From contig JAQTZW010000004.1 in the NCBI GenBank assembly GCA_028687575.1, positions 124,001-188,000 of the forward strand: a DNA stretch of 64,000 bases. The letters run 5' to 3'. A program made the translations under genes and the position numbers. The DNA comes from Gallionella sp. Its GTDB lineage: Bacteria; Pseudomonadota; Gammaproteobacteria; Burkholderiales; Gallionellaceae. A model generated the notes under the pieces. It did no database searches and was not told where the DNA came from. It worked only from the letters and a program-made list of their open reading frames with translations. Of this stretch, positions 46,686-56,811 are shown in pieces. The number at the start of each line of letters is the position of its first letter. Within the stretch, counting starts at the first letter, position 1.

Positions 46686-47936
46686 CTATTCTTTTGCGGG
46701 CAATGCGATCTTGTTGTCGGTGCTGAACTGGTAATCCTTGAAGATGTGTTCGGCGCTCAGCAACTGATAGCTGCCATCGTCATTCCGATGGCTGGTGTCT
46801 TTCAGGCGGTAGGCATAGTGGCCGCAAGTCCATAGGTCATAGTTGCGCATGTGAGTGCACAAGCAGGTCTTGTCCATCACGGAGAATTTTTTGGCGTCAG
46901 GATTGGCTTCCACCACGCGGTTGTAGGCATCTATGTAACCGCAGTTTCCAGTGCCATCAAGCACATAACCGAAAGCTTCGCAGTTTGGCCGTATGCCCGA
47001 GCCGATGGCTGGACAGCCCTTGATCATGCGCATCGGGTAGCCGGTAGGGGAGAGGGTGTTGACCTCAATATCCTGCTCACTGGCCTTGAAGTATTCCTGC
47101 TGAATCTTTGGCGGAATGCCGCACTCCTTGGCGACGGTAAAGCGCGTGGCGACCTGCACGGCTGCCGAGCCGGTTTCCAGGTAGCTGACCGCGTCGCTGC
47201 CGGTAAAAATGCCGCCAGCCGGTATCACGGGAATATCCAGCTGCTCGGCCTTGAGATAGGCGATCACTTCAGCGGTGATGGTGCGCAGATCATATTGGGC
47301 CCAATCCATGCCGAAACCCAAATGCCCCCCCGCCAAAGGCCCTTCCACAACGACGAAATCGGGCAGACGATCAGTCTTGGCATTTTTGCGCAAGAACAGC
47401 TGCAATGCGCGCACCGAGGAGACGATGATGCCGAGCTTGGCATCGCGGAAGCGGGGATGATCCTGCATCATCGCGAATGAGCCCAGATGCAAACCCGCCG
47501 CGAGGGTAATGCCGTCTATCCCGGCATCCAGCGCGGCCAATAAGCGCGTGCGCAGTGTTTCGCGCGGTGCGTTCATGGTGAGCTTTTCCATGCAGTTGAT
47601 GAAGATCATGCCGTCACCACGTTTTGCCTCCATGGTTTTGCCGACATGCAGGTGGGTCGCCTTGGCAACCTGCTCAAGGTCGAATTTGACGATGGATTTA
47701 TCGGCTTGCAGGATATTCAGCTTGTATTGCTTTTGCTTCTCACTGACGAACTTGGTCTTGTAGCGCTTATCGGTCACCGTTGGCAGCATGGCATCGGAGA
47801 TATGTCCGATACCGCCCAGCCGCGCAGCTTCCAGAGCCAATTCTGCGGTTGAAATATCCACACCCATGCCGCCTATCATGATAGGCACCAGCTCGCGCTT
47901 GCCGAAGCGCAGGCGGAAATCATCTACACATTTCAT
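46686..47936 (-). CDS. nitronate monooxygenase-like NAD(P)H-dependent flavin oxidoreductase
   Basis: A 416-aa TIM-barrel FMN protein of the nitronate monooxygenase/2-nitropropane dioxygenase family. Seen are IMIGGMGVDISTAELALEAARLGGIGHI at the start, the FMN phosphate region VIPAGGIFTGSDAVSYLETGSAAVQVATRF and the VVEGPLAGGHLGFG loop with the catalytic-type His. The last 110 residues carry at least seven Cys (CPAIG, PNC, GNCGY, CLCTH, TCGHY), more than in ordinary members. The ATG at 47936 has GGAGG 9 bases upstream, better than the GTG at 47945. Substrate is unknown. Confidence 0.82.
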   Translation of the reverse strand: MKCVDDFRLRFGKRELVPIMIGGMGVDISTAELALEAARLGGIGHISDAMLPTVTDKRYKTKFVSEKQKQYKLNILQADKSIVKFDLEQVAKATHLHVGKTMEAKRGDGMIFINCMEKLTMNAPRETLRTRLLAALDAGIDGITLAAGLHLGSFAMMQDHPRFRDAKLGIIVSSVRALQLFLRKNAKTDRLPDFVVVEGPLAGGHLGFGMDWAQYDLRTITAEVIAYLKAEQLDIPVIPAGGIFTGSDAVSYLETGSAAVQVATRFTVAKECGIPPKIQQEYFKASEQDIEVNTLSPTGYPMRMIKGCPAIGSGIRPNCEAFGYVLDGTGNCGYIDAYNRVVEANPDAKKFSVMDKTCLCTHMRNYDLWTCGHYAYRLKDTSHRNDDGSYQLLSAEHIFKDYQFSTDNKIALPAKE

Positions 47937-48072
47937 TACTGCCACCCTCCAACTGCCGCATCAATGGTGCGCCAGACATTATTGTAATAATCCCCCTCCT
48001 ATCGACCGGACGGAACGAAATCGGGTCGCAAGGAAGCGGCATTATCGCAAAGATACGGATAAAAACATATTG

Positions 48073-48081
48073 TTATCCACA
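48073..48081 (+). other. single consensus DnaA box
   Basis: TTATCCACA, the strong R1-type DnaA box, lies in the 230-bp gap between the flavoprotein gene and bioA. No cluster of further boxes or AT-rich unwinding region accompanies it, so it is not an origin. Confidence 0.4.
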
Positions 48082-48166
48082 ATTCGCGCGCAGGATTCCC
48101 CGGTAAGCCCGACTGGGCAAGGCCTGATCCCTGACATTTTGCGCGGTAATTCGCTATCATGCGGCG

Positions 48167-49495
48167 ATGAAAAAGTCTGCCAGTTCCAATGCCGATCTCG
48201 TCAGTCGCAGCCTCTCTGCCGTCTGGCATCCCTGCTCACAGATGAAGCATTACGAGGCTTTCCCGCTGGTTGCCGTGGCGCGTGGGCAGGGCGTGTGGCT
48301 ATATGATTTCGATGGCGGGCGCTATCTGGATGCGGTCAGTTCGTGGTGGGTGAATCTGTTCGGTCATGCCAATCCGCGCATCAACGCCGCGCTGCGCGAC
48401 CAGCTCGACCAACTGGAGCACGTGATGCTGGCGGGTTTCACGCACCAGCCGGTGGTGGAGTTGTCCGAACGGCTGCGCGAACTCGCACCGACAGGACTCG
48501 GGCATTGCTTTTACGGCTCGGACGGCGCATCGGCCACCGAGATCGCGCTGAAGATGAGCGCGCATTACTGGCGCAACAGCGGCCAGCCGGACAAGCGCCA
48601 ATTCATCAGTCTTGCGAACAGCTACCACGGCGAAACGCTGGGCGCGCTGTCGGTCACCGACGTGGCGTTGTTCCGCGATGCCTATGGCGCGCTGATCCGG
48701 CAACAGGCTACCGTCGCCAGCCCCGACTGGCGCGAGGCCTGCGACGGGGAGGATGCCGAGGCGGTCGCGCTGCGCGCTGCCGGCGAGCTTGAAGCGCATC
48801 TGCAACAGCATCACGAACAGCTTGCCGCCTTCATCATCGAGCCGCTGGTGCAGGGCGCGGCGGGTATGGCGATGTACCACCCGGCCTATCTGCGCCGCGC
48901 CCGCGAACTGTGCGACCGCTACCGCGTACACCTGATCGCCGACGAGATCGCGGTCGGCATGGGCCGCACCGGCACGCTGTTCGCCTGCGAACAGGGCGGC
49001 ATCAGCCCGGACTTTCTGCTGATCTCCAAGGGCATCACCGGCGGCTACCTGCCGCTGTCCATCGTGATGACCACGGACGAGGTCTACCGGGCGTTCTATG
49101 ACGACCAGACCGCGCGCGGCTTTCTGCATTCGCATTCCTACACCGGCAACCCGCTGGCCTGTCGCGCAGCACTCGCCACGCTGGACATCTTCGCGGCGGA
49201 CGACGTGCTGCGCGCCAACCGCCATCGCGCGGCGCGGCTCAACCAGATTGCCGCACCGCTGCGCGCCCATCCGGCGGTGCGAAATTGGCGCAACACCGGC
49301 ATGATCTGGGCGTTCGAGGTGGAATCGCCGCATGCCGATTTCGCGCGGCGCTGCTTCGCGCTGGGCTTGCAGCACGAGCTGCTGCTGCGTCCGATGGGCA
49401 ACACCGTGTATTTCATGCCGCCGTATGTGATCAGCGAGGACGAGATGCAATGGCTCGTTGAACGCACGCTGGCCGTTATCGGGGCGCTGACATGA
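48167..49495 (+). CDS. bioA: adenosylmethionine-8-amino-7-oxononanoate aminotransferase
   Basis: A 442-aa class III aminotransferase in biotin synthesis, converting KAPA to DAPA with SAM as amino donor. It shows VWHPCSQMKHYEAFPLV at the start, YDFDGGRYLDAVSSWWVNLFGH, GSDGASATEIALKM, SLANSYHGETLGALSVTD and the PLP lysine in LISKGITGGYLPLSIV near 287. The WHP and SSWW motifs distinguish BioA from other class III enzymes. No other bio gene is present. Its stop overlaps the dacB start (ATGA). Confidence 0.95.
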   Translation: MKKSASSNADLVSRSLSAVWHPCSQMKHYEAFPLVAVARGQGVWLYDFDGGRYLDAVSSWWVNLFGHANPRINAALRDQLDQLEHVMLAGFTHQPVVELSERLRELAPTGLGHCFYGSDGASATEIALKMSAHYWRNSGQPDKRQFISLANSYHGETLGALSVTDVALFRDAYGALIRQQATVASPDWREACDGEDAEAVALRAAGELEAHLQQHHEQLAAFIIEPLVQGAAGMAMYHPAYLRRARELCDRYRVHLIADEIAVGMGRTGTLFACEQGGISPDFLLISKGITGGYLPLSIVMTTDEVYRAFYDDQTARGFLHSHSYTGNPLACRAALATLDIFAADDVLRANRHRAARLNQIAAPLRAHPAVRNWRNTGMIWAFEVESPHADFARRCFALGLQHELLLRPMGNTVYFMPPYVISEDEMQWLVERTLAVIGALT

Positions 49496-50919
49496 AGCGC
49501 GGCTGGCTTGCGCTATTCGCCCTGTGCTTTGCCGCCGGTGCGATGGCGGCATCGCTGCCCGTCGCCGTCCGGCAGGAGCTGAAACAGGCGGGCATCCCGC
49601 AGTCGTCGGTCGCGGTGGTGGTGCAACAGGTAGGCAAGCGCCAGCCCTTGTTGCATCTGAATGACGAACGGGCGATGAATCCCGCCTCCACCATGAAGCT
49701 GCTCACCACCTTCGCCGCACTCGATCTGCTCGGCCCCGCTTACACCTGGAAGACCGAGGCGTATCTGGACGGCGAACTCAAGGACGGTGTGCTGGAAGGC
49801 AATCTCGTCCTCAAGGGCTATGGCGACCCCAAGTTCACCGTCGAGCAATTCTGGCTGTGGCTGGCCGAGATGCGCGCGCGCGGTCTGCGCGAGATACGCG
49901 GCGACCTGGTGCTGGATCGCAGCTACTTCGATATTCCGCCGTTCGATGCCGGTGCTTTCGACAACGATCCGGTGCGCGCCTACAACGTCGGCGCGGACGC
50001 GCTGCTGCTCAATTTCAACACGCTGAAGCTGAGCTATCTGCCCGAGGGCGGAGCGTTGCGTGTGTTTACCGAGCCCAGGCTTGATGGACTGCCACTGGAC
50101 AACCGGCTGGCGGCGCTTGCCGATGGCCCGTGCGACGACTGGGATGATGGCATCTTGGTCGAGACCGGCGGCGACGTCGTGGCGTTGCGGGGCGGCTACC
50201 CCGGCGTGTGCGGAGAACGTTCGCACAACCTGAGCCTGATGCCGCACGCCCGCTACGTCGAGGCCGTGTTCCGCTCGCTGTGGCGCGAGTTGGGCGGCAC
50301 GTTGCAGGGCGTGGCGCGCGATGGCGCGGCAAGCGAACGGGCGCGGCTGTTCGCCACCCATCGCTCCGAGCCGCTCGCGCAGGTCATCCGCGACATCAAT
50401 AAATTCAGCAACAACGTGATGGCGCGGCAGCTTTTCCTGACACTGGGTGAGGCCGCACCGGCGCTGCCCGCCGATGGCGAAGGTGTGTCAGCCGCGCCGA
50501 TGAGTGTGGCGCGCAGCGTGCAGACCGTTCAGGACTGGCTGGTGCAGCAGGGGCTGGATTTCCCCGAACTGGTGCTGGAAAACGGTGCCGGTCTGTCGCG
50601 CATCGAGCGCATCTCCGCCGACCATCTGGCACAGTTGTTGTTGCGCGCGGCGGCGCACCCGCTGAGCGCCGAACTGCAAGCCTCGCTGCCTATCCTGGGC
50701 GTGGACGGCACGATGAAGAAACGCCTGAAGGACAGCCCTGCCGCCAGTCACGCCCACTTAAAGAGCGGCACGCTGGACGGCGTCAGGACGCTGGCCGGCT
50801 ACGTCCGCTCGGATGCTGGCCGCGAGTGGGTGGTGGTGTGCTTCATCGCCCACCCGAGCGCGAAATCCGGAAAAGCCGCGCAGGATGCGCTGGTGGAGTG
50901 GGTGCGGGGGTTGGAGTGA
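49492..50919 (+). CDS. dacB: D-alanyl-D-alanine carboxypeptidase/endopeptidase (PBP4 type)
   Basis: A 475-aa periplasmic class C PBP of the S13 family. Signal peptide at residues 1-19 (LALFALCFAAGAMA, cut near Ala-Ala-Ser). Active-site motifs: SxxK in NPASTMKLLTTFAALDLLGP near 63, SxN in NKFSNNVMARQLFLTLG near 305, KSGT in HLKSGTLDGVRTLAGYV near 423. The long insertion between SxxK and SxN typical of PBP4 is present (KTEAYLDGELKDGVLEGNL, then GDLVLDRSYFDIPP). It trims peptide crosslinks. It overlaps bioA by 4 bp. Confidence 0.94.
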   Translation: MKRGWLALFALCFAAGAMAASLPVAVRQELKQAGIPQSSVAVVVQQVGKRQPLLHLNDERAMNPASTMKLLTTFAALDLLGPAYTWKTEAYLDGELKDGVLEGNLVLKGYGDPKFTVEQFWLWLAEMRARGLREIRGDLVLDRSYFDIPPFDAGAFDNDPVRAYNVGADALLLNFNTLKLSYLPEGGALRVFTEPRLDGLPLDNRLAALADGPCDDWDDGILVETGGDVVALRGGYPGVCGERSHNLSLMPHARYVEAVFRSLWRELGGTLQGVARDGAASERARLFATHRSEPLAQVIRDINKFSNNVMARQLFLTLGEAAPALPADGEGVSAAPMSVARSVQTVQDWLVQQGLDFPELVLENGAGLSRIERISADHLAQLLLRAAAHPLSAELQASLPILGVDGTMKKRLKDSPAASHAHLKSGTLDGVRTLAGYVRSDAGREWVVVCFIAHPSAKSGKAAQDALVEWVRGLE

Positions 50920-50964
50920 GTCTGCTTGTAGCCGGGATGCCCCGGCTTATTTCGTTTGCTGGTG

Positions 50965-52443
50965 CTAAATTCCCAACTCCCCCCACATCGCATCCACCCT
51001 GGCCTTGACCGATTCGTCCATCACGATGGGCGTGCCCCATTCGCGGTTGGTCTCGCCCGGCCACTTGTTGGTGGCATCCAGCCCCATCTTGCCGCCCAGC
51101 CCGGACACGGGCGAGGCGAAGTCGAGGTAATCAATCGGCGTGTTCTCCACCAGCAGCGTGTCGCGCACCGGGTCCATGCGGGTGGTGATCGCCCACATCA
51201 CTTCCTGCCATGAGCGGGTGTCAATGTCGTCATCCACGACGATGATGAACTTGGTGTACATGAACTGGCGCAAAAAGCTCCAGATGCCGAACATCACGCG
51301 TTTGGCGTGGCCGGCGTATTGTTTCTTGATGGACACCACCGCCATGCGGTAGCTGCATCCCTCCGGCGGCAGGTAAAAATCCACGATCTCCGGGAACTGC
51401 TTTTGCAGCAGCGGCACGAACACTTCGTTCAGCGCCACGCCCAGCATCGCCGGCTCGTCGGGCGGCTTGCCGGTGTAGGTGCTGTGGTAGATGGGGTTAG
51501 AGCGCATGGTGATGCGCTCGACCGTGAACACCGGGAAATGATCCTGCTCGTTGTAGTAGCCGGTGTGGTCGCCATACGGCCCTTCCAGCGCGGTCTCGCC
51601 GGGATGGATCACGCCTTCCAGCACAATCTCGGCGCTTGCCGGCACTTGCAGGTCGGAGCCGATGCATTTCACCAGCTCGGTCTTGGCTCCGCGCAGCAGG
51701 CCGGCGAACTGGTATTCGGAGAGCGAGTCCGGTACGGGCGTAACCGCGCCGAGGATGGTGGCCGGGTCGGCTCCGATTACCACTGCCACCGGGAACGGCT
51801 GGCCCGGATTCTTTTCGCAATGGTCGCGGAAATCCAGCGCGCCGCCGCGATGCGCCAGCCAGCGCATGATGACCTTGTTCGGCCCCAGCACCTGCTGGCG
51901 GTAGATGCCGAGATTCTGGCGCGTCTTGGCAGGGCCGCGTGTCACCACCAGTCCCCAGGTGATCAAGGGGGCCACATCGCCGGGCCAGCAGTGCTGGATG
52001 GGCAGCTTGGCCAGATCAACTTCCGCGCCTTCCCAGACGATGTCCTGGCAGGGCGCGGAGGACAGCACCTTGGGCGACATGGACAGCACCTGCTTCAATA
52101 CCGGCCACTTTTCCCATGCGTCTTTCAGCCCCTTGGGTGGCTCGGGTTCTTTGAGATAGGCCAGCAGTTTGCCGACCTCGCGCAGCGCGTCGGTGCTTTC
52201 CTCGCCCATGCCCAGCGCCACGCGGCGCGGCGTGCCGAACAGGTTGGCCAGCACCGGCATGGCCTGTTTATTGCCGTCGCGGTCTGTTACGTTCTCGAAC
52301 AATAGCGCCGGCCCCTGAGCGCGCAGTACGCGGTCGCAGATTTCGGTCATTTCCAGATGGCTGGAGACTGCTGCTGTCACCCGCTTGAGTTCGCCGATCT
52401 TTTCCAGTTGCGCGATGAAGTCGCGCAGGTCGTGGTATTTCAT
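50965..52443 (-). CDS. ubiD: 4-hydroxy-3-polyprenylbenzoate decarboxylase
   Basis: A 492-aa prFMN-dependent decarboxylase in ubiquinone synthesis. Family blocks: [79 protein letters not shown] with the conserved Glu residues, and [22 protein letters not shown]. The start ATG at 52443 is chosen over 52449 because the GGAG ribosome site is then 7 bases away instead of touching the start codon. The prFMN synthase gene ubiX is not in the window. It is convergent with dacB. Confidence 0.95.
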   Translation of the reverse strand: MKYHDLRDFIAQLEKIGELKRVTAAVSSHLEMTEICDRVLRAQGPALLFENVTDRDGNKQAMPVLANLFGTPRRVALGMGEESTDALREVGKLLAYLKEPEPPKGLKDAWEKWPVLKQVLSMSPKVLSSAPCQDIVWEGAEVDLAKLPIQHCWPGDVAPLITWGLVVTRGPAKTRQNLGIYRQQVLGPNKVIMRWLAHRGGALDFRDHCEKNPGQPFPVAVVIGADPATILGAVTPVPDSLSEYQFAGLLRGAKTELVKCIGSDLQVPASAEIVLEGVIHPGETALEGPYGDHTGYYNEQDHFPVFTVERITMRSNPIYHSTYTGKPPDEPAMLGVALNEVFVPLLQKQFPEIVDFYLPPEGCSYRMAVVSIKKQYAGHAKRVMFGIWSFLRQFMYTKFIIVVDDDIDTRSWQEVMWAITTRMDPVRDTLLVENTPIDYLDFASPVSGLGGKMGLDATNKWPGETNREWGTPIVMDESVKARVDAMWGELGI

Positions 52444-52468
52444 TGCCATCTCCCGCCCTGATGGGGCG

Positions 52469-53341
52469 CTAGTAGTATTTTTCTGCGCCTTCCGGGCGGT
52501 TCTTGAAGCGTTTGTGCAACCAGAAATACTGTTCCGGCATTTCCAGGATGCGCTGTTCGAGGAATTCGTTCATGCGCCGCGCGTCGGCAATGGGGTCGCC
52601 GCTGGGGTAGTTCTCCCAGGCTGGATAGAAAGTCAGCACATAGCCCTGGCCGCCTGGCAGTAATCGGGTGATGCAGGGGACGACGCTGGCGCCGGTCATC
52701 TCGGCGATGCGCGAGACCGAGGTCATGGTCGCGGCGGGCACGCCGAAGAACGGCACGAAAGCGCCATCCTTGACGCCCTGATCCTGGTCGGGCAGGTAGA
52801 TGAACGGCATGTTGGCGCGCATTCCCTTGATGATGGGGCGCAGCCCTTGCTGGCGTGAATACAGCAGTTGGGTGCGGAAGCGGGTGCGTTTCTTCAGCAG
52901 CAATTCGGTCAGATAGGGGTTCTTCTGGTTTGAGTACATGCACACTGTGTCGGTGTGTAGCGCAATCCACTGGCCAACGATGTCCAATCCGACGAAGTGC
53001 GGGTTGAGGAAGATTGCGGGGCGCCCTCTGACTGCGTCGAAATGTTCGACACCTTCCACGCGTATCATGCCGAGAATGCGTTCCGGGCGCGACCACCACA
53101 GGATGCCGCGTTCAAACAAGCCGCGAGCGAACATTTTGAAGTGGTCACGCAGCAGTTGGTCGCGTGCCGCTACGCTCATTTCCGGGAAGCACAGTCTCAG
53201 GTTGATTGCGCCGACGTTGCGGCGTTCGGCGGCCACGCGGTAGAGCAGTGAGCCGACCCCATTGCCGATAGCGGCAATCGCGCCCAGCGGCAGGAAATGG
53301 ATCAGCCAGAGGATGAATACCCCGAGTTTGGCTGCCATCAT
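52469..53341 (-). CDS. LpxL/HtrB-type lysophospholipid (lipid A) acyltransferase, HX4D form
   Basis: A 290-aa inner-membrane acyltransferase of the lipid A biosynthesis family. An N-terminal helix (about 8-28) is followed by the catalytic motif HFVGLD (His-x4-Asp) in [15 protein letters not shown] near 130. Further blocks are [43 protein letters not shown] and [17 protein letters not shown] at the end. It probably adds a secondary acyl chain to Kdo-lipid A. The start at 53341 overlaps the TGA of the upstream paralogue, so the two are coupled. Confidence 0.9.
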   Translation of the reverse strand: MMAAKLGVFILWLIHFLPLGAIAAIGNGVGSLLYRVAAERRNVGAINLRLCFPEMSVAARDQLLRDHFKMFARGLFERGILWWSRPERILGMIRVEGVEHFDAVRGRPAIFLNPHFVGLDIVGQWIALHTDTVCMYSNQKNPYLTELLLKKRTRFRTQLLYSRQQGLRPIIKGMRANMPFIYLPDQDQGVKDGAFVPFFGVPAATMTSVSRIAEMTGASVVPCITRLLPGGQGYVLTFYPAWENYPSGDPIADARRMNEFLEQRILEMPEQYFWLHKRFKNRPEGAEKYY

Positions 53342-54216
53342 GCTGCTCCTGTCGGTGCGGGAGGCTGCACGCCGCGTGGCACTTTGTAACGGTTGTAGCT
53401 CCACAGGTATTGCGTCGGACAGCTGCGCACCGCTGCTTCAACTGCGCGATTGATTTGTAGGGTGACTGATGCATCTGCTGTGAACTCTAGTGGAGTGAAT
53501 CGCATTGCATATCCTGCCCCTTGTGGCAAACGTTCGGCGACGCACATCAGTACCGTTGCTCCGCTGGTCTGCAGCAAGCGCGTCACCAAGGTCATGGTGT
53601 ACGCAGGACGGCCGAAAAAGGGCGTCCACTCGCCTTCTCCATTGCTAGGCACTTGATCCGGCAGAATGCCAATCACTTCACCGCGCTTGAGCGCCTTCAG
53701 CAAGGTGCGCACGCCGCCGATGTCGGCGCGCGCCAGTTTCATTTGGCCGCGTTCGCGACCTTGCCTCACTACGACATCCATCCATGCCAGTTTGGGCACA
53801 CGGTACATGCAGGTCATGGGCGTATGCGCGCCGAGGTAGAGTCCGATGACCTCGAAGCAGCCGATGTGAGGGGTGAGAATGATGAGCCCCTTGCCTTGTG
53901 TCTGCGCCGCGTCGACCAACTCCCATCCTTGGCACTCTTTCACTTTGGCGAGCACCTGCTCTAGCGGACGCCGCCATACCCATGGTAACTCGGCCATGCT
54001 TTTGCCTGCTTCCGTCACGTTGGCGCGCAACACGGCTCGCAACTCTTCCGCTGAACGACCTTTCCCATCGCGTCCCAGATTCTCACGCAGGCGCGCTGCG
54101 TAATCTCCCGACAGCCAATAGGTTAGCCAGCCCATCAGCGCACCGATGCCGTGTAGCAGCCTTAACGGCACGCGTGACAACAGCTCAAATAAGGCAACTA
54201 CTAGGAATTTACTCAT
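53338..54216 (-). CDS. LpxL/HtrB-type lysophospholipid (lipid A) acyltransferase, HX4E form
   Basis: A 292-aa paralogue. The motif is HIGCFE in LIILTPHIGCFEVIGLYLG near 117, where Glu stands in the place of the more usual Asp of HX4D. Additional family blocks are PKLAWMDVVVRQGRERGQMK, GVRTLLKALKRGEVIGILPDQV and PFFGRPAYTMTLV, ending PTQYLWSYNRYK. HX4E forms are known among LpxL homologues, so activity is plausible. It is divergent from metK across 80 bp. The tandem could add two secondary acyl chains. Confidence 0.9.
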   Translation of the reverse strand: MSKFLVVALFELLSRVPLRLLHGIGALMGWLTYWLSGDYAARLRENLGRDGKGRSAEELRAVLRANVTEAGKSMAELPWVWRRPLEQVLAKVKECQGWELVDAAQTQGKGLIILTPHIGCFEVIGLYLGAHTPMTCMYRVPKLAWMDVVVRQGRERGQMKLARADIGGVRTLLKALKRGEVIGILPDQVPSNGEGEWTPFFGRPAYTMTLVTRLLQTSGATVLMCVAERLPQGAGYAMRFTPLEFTADASVTLQINRAVEAAVRSCPTQYLWSYNRYKVPRGVQPPAPTGAA

Positions 54217-54252
54217 TAATATGGGGAATGATGTTTTTTTACGGGTATTTGT

Positions 54253-54258
54253 TATAAT
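54253..54258 (+). promoter_or_regulatory. -10 element upstream of metK
   Basis: A perfect TATAAT lies 38 bp before the metK ATG. No convincing -35 hexamer sits 16-18 bp upstream (a T-rich run is there instead). The same TTTATAATCCGCG-like context recurs before ahcY. Confidence 0.5.
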
Positions 54259-54296
54259 CCGCGTCCTTTGATAACAACTTGAGCGAGCGCGACACC

Positions 54297-55460
54297 ATGA
54301 GTGAATTTCTGTTTACATCAGAATCTGTATCCGAAGGACATCCGGACAAGGTTTCCGATCAAATCTCCGATGCCATTCTGGATGCGATTCTAGCGCAAGA
54401 CCCTTATGCGCGGGTAGCCGCAGAGACATTGACCAATACCGGCTTGGTCGTTCTGGCTGGCGAGATTACCACCACCGCCAATGTGGACTACATCCAGGTG
54501 GCGCGCAACACCATCAAGCGCATCGGTTACGACAACACAGAATACGGCATTGACTACAAGGGTTGCGCGGTGCTGGTGGCTTACGACAAGCAAAGTCCGG
54601 ACATCGCCCAGGGCGTGGATCGCGCTTCCGACGATTTCCTGAATCAGGGCGCGGGCGACCAGGGCCTGATGTTCGGTTATGCCTGTGACGAGACGCCGAC
54701 TTTGATGCCTCTGGCGATCTATCTGGCTCACCAGGCCGTGCAGCGTCAGGCGCAACTGCGCCACGACGGTCGCTTGCCCTGGCTGCGTCCGGATGCAAAA
54801 TCGCAAGTCACCATCCGCTACGTTGATGGCAAGCCGCACAGCATAGACACTGTGGTGCTGTCCACGCAGCACGCACCAGAGATGACGCTGGAGCAGATTC
54901 GTGAAGCTGCCATCGAAGAGATCCTCAAGCCCGTGCTGCCTAAGGAGTTGATCAAAGGCAACATCAACTATCTGGTCAATCCGACCGGTCGTTTCGTTGT
55001 AGGCGGCCCGCAGGGTGATTGTGGCCTGACAGGCCGCAAGATCATCGTGGATACCTACGGCGGTGCGGCTCCTCACGGCGGCGGCGCATTCTCCGGCAAG
55101 GATCCCTCCAAGGTGGACCGTTCCGCAGCATATGCGGGCCGTTACGTGGCCAAAAATATCGTCGCGGCAGGTCTGGCCAGCAAGTGTCAGGTGCAGGTCT
55201 CCTATGCGATCGGCGTGGCCAAGCCGACTAGCGTAATGGTAGACACCTACGGCACCGGCAAGATTGCCGACGAGAAGCTGACCGAGCTGGTATTGCGTCA
55301 CTTCGATCTGCGTCCTAAGGGTATTGTCCAGATGCTGGATCTGTTGCGTCCGATTTATGAGAAGACTGCTGCTTACGGCCACTTTGGCCGCGAAGAACCG
55401 GAATTTACTTGGGAACGTACTGACAAGGCGGCAGCCTTGCGTGCAGACGCAGGTCTGTAA
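54297..55460 (+). CDS. metK: S-adenosylmethionine synthetase
   Basis: A 387-aa MetK producing SAM from methionine and ATP. Diagnostic motifs: [21 protein letters not shown] at the start, [17 protein letters not shown] near 118, [21 protein letters not shown] and [19 protein letters not shown]. The ATG at 54297 matches the standard N-terminus. Not co-directional with ubiD but the same strand as ahcY and metF, with an HD-GYP gene between. An intrinsic terminator follows. Confidence 0.97.
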   Translation: MSEFLFTSESVSEGHPDKVSDQISDAILDAILAQDPYARVAAETLTNTGLVVLAGEITTTANVDYIQVARNTIKRIGYDNTEYGIDYKGCAVLVAYDKQSPDIAQGVDRASDDFLNQGAGDQGLMFGYACDETPTLMPLAIYLAHQAVQRQAQLRHDGRLPWLRPDAKSQVTIRYVDGKPHSIDTVVLSTQHAPEMTLEQIREAAIEEILKPVLPKELIKGNINYLVNPTGRFVVGGPQGDCGLTGRKIIVDTYGGAAPHGGGAFSGKDPSKVDRSAAYAGRYVAKNIVAAGLASKCQVQVSYAIGVAKPTSVMVDTYGTGKIADEKLTELVLRHFDLRPKGIVQMLDLLRPIYEKTAAYGHFGREEPEFTWERTDKAAALRADAGL

Positions 55461-55483
55461 GACTGGTGCCGAAGTAATGCAGG

Positions 55484-55517
55484 CCGCGCCCCGCGAAATG
55501 CCGGGCGCGGTTTTTTT
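55484..55517 (+). terminator. intrinsic terminator after metK
   Basis: CCGCGCCC and GGGCGCGG form an 8-bp stem with an 11-base loop, followed by seven T residues. Confidence 0.9.
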
Positions 55518-55561
55518 ATATTAGAATCGGCTCATTGCATAACGAGTACGGCGGGCAAGTC

Positions 55562-56800
55562 ATGTTGAAGCGTATTCCGGTGGAGCAAGTGCGTCTGGGC
55601 ATGTTCATTCATGAGCTGGGAGGTTCGTGGATGGATCACCCATTCTGGCGCAGCGCCTTTTTGCTTGAAGAGCCCAAGGATCTGCAGACCTTGCTGTCAA
55701 CACGACTCCAGACAGTCTGGATAGACACAGATAAGGGGCTGGATGTGGAAGATTGCGAGGGGGTCGAGACAGAGCAGGCAATCGCCGAGAATGTCGAGGC
55801 CACGCTGGCGCAAGCCAGTATTCCGGCGGCGCATGCCGAGCGCGTCAGCGTCGAGCGCGAAGCGGCGCGTGCAGTCAAGGTCTGCGCGCAGTCCAGGCAG
55901 GCGGTTACTTCGATGTTCCATGAAGCGCGCATGGGTCGTGCGCTGAATGCGGATGATGCGCTGCCCATCGTTGATGAAATATCCACCTCCGTGATGCGCA
56001 ATCCGGGTGCGCTGATCAGCTTGGCGCGCTTAAAGAATAAGGACGATTACACCTATATGCACTCGGTCGCGGTCTGCGCGCTGATGGTGTCGCTGGCAAG
56101 GCAACTTGGACTGGATGGAGAGCAGACCCGGCAGGCTGGGTTGGCAGGCCTGCTGCATGACGTGGGCAAGATGATGGTGCCGCCAGAGTTACTGAATAAG
56201 CCTGGCAAGCTGACCGATGCAGAGTTCGAGGCAGTCAAGAGTCATCCTGTCGAGGGCTACAAGCTGCTGCTGGGGGGGGAGGGTATCGGTGATATTTCGC
56301 TGGATGTTTGTCTGCACCATCACGAAAAGATGGATGGCAGTGGCTACCCGGAGCGACTCTCCGCCGAACAAATCAGTCTGTATGCCAAGATGGGGGCGGT
56401 GTGCGATGTGTATGACGCAATTACCTCCAACCGCCCATACAAGAACGGCTGGGAGCCGGCGGAGTCGCTGCGCAAGATGGCGGAATGGAGCAAGGGGCAT
56501 TTTGATCAGCGCATCTTTCAGGCTTTCGTTCGTAGTGTCGGAATCTACCCGACCGGTTCGCTGGTGAGTCTGGAGTCTGGGCGACTGGGCGTGGTTATGG
56601 AGCAGACTGGCAAGTCGCTGCTCACCCCCGTAGTCAAGGTGTTCTTCTCGATCAAGTCAAATTGCCGAATTCAGCCAGAGGTAATAGATATGTCTAGTCC
56701 GGCCTGCAAGGACAAGATTGTTTCATATGAAGACCCGGTGAAATGGAAGATCGCTGACATTCAGGAATTGTGGAGCGGCGTGGCTGCGGCCACCTGGTGA
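55562..56800 (+). CDS. HD-GYP domain protein with DUF3391 N-terminus (putative c-di-GMP phosphodiesterase)
   Basis: A 412-aa protein. N-terminal DUF3391 (LKRIPVEQVRLGMFIHELGG, about 1-110) is followed by a short helical linker and an HD-GYP domain (about 140-320). This has LAGLLHDVGKMMVPPELLNK (HD near 198), KSHPVEGYKLL, HHHEKMDGSGYPERL near 252 and GAVCDVYDAITSNRPYKNGW. Such enzymes hydrolyse cyclic di-GMP to GMP. The catalytic residues look intact. A C-terminal beta region of about 80 residues is of unknown role. The ATG at 55562 is used; a TTG upstream is not. No membrane segment is seen. Confidence 0.9.
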   Translation: MLKRIPVEQVRLGMFIHELGGSWMDHPFWRSAFLLEEPKDLQTLLSTRLQTVWIDTDKGLDVEDCEGVETEQAIAENVEATLAQASIPAAHAERVSVEREAARAVKVCAQSRQAVTSMFHEARMGRALNADDALPIVDEISTSVMRNPGALISLARLKNKDDYTYMHSVAVCALMVSLARQLGLDGEQTRQAGLAGLLHDVGKMMVPPELLNKPGKLTDAEFEAVKSHPVEGYKLLLGGEGIGDISLDVCLHHHEKMDGSGYPERLSAEQISLYAKMGAVCDVYDAITSNRPYKNGWEPAESLRKMAEWSKGHFDQRIFQAFVRSVGIYPTGSLVSLESGRLGVVMEQTGKSLLTPVVKVFFSIKSNCRIQPEVIDMSSPACKDKIVSYEDPVKWKIADIQELWSGVAAATW

Positions 56801-56811
56801 ATTCATGTCGC

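Noticed and set aside
48073..48081. DnaA box as replication origin
   Set aside because: Only one box, no AT-rich unwinding region and no dnaA/dnaN/gidA genes nearby.
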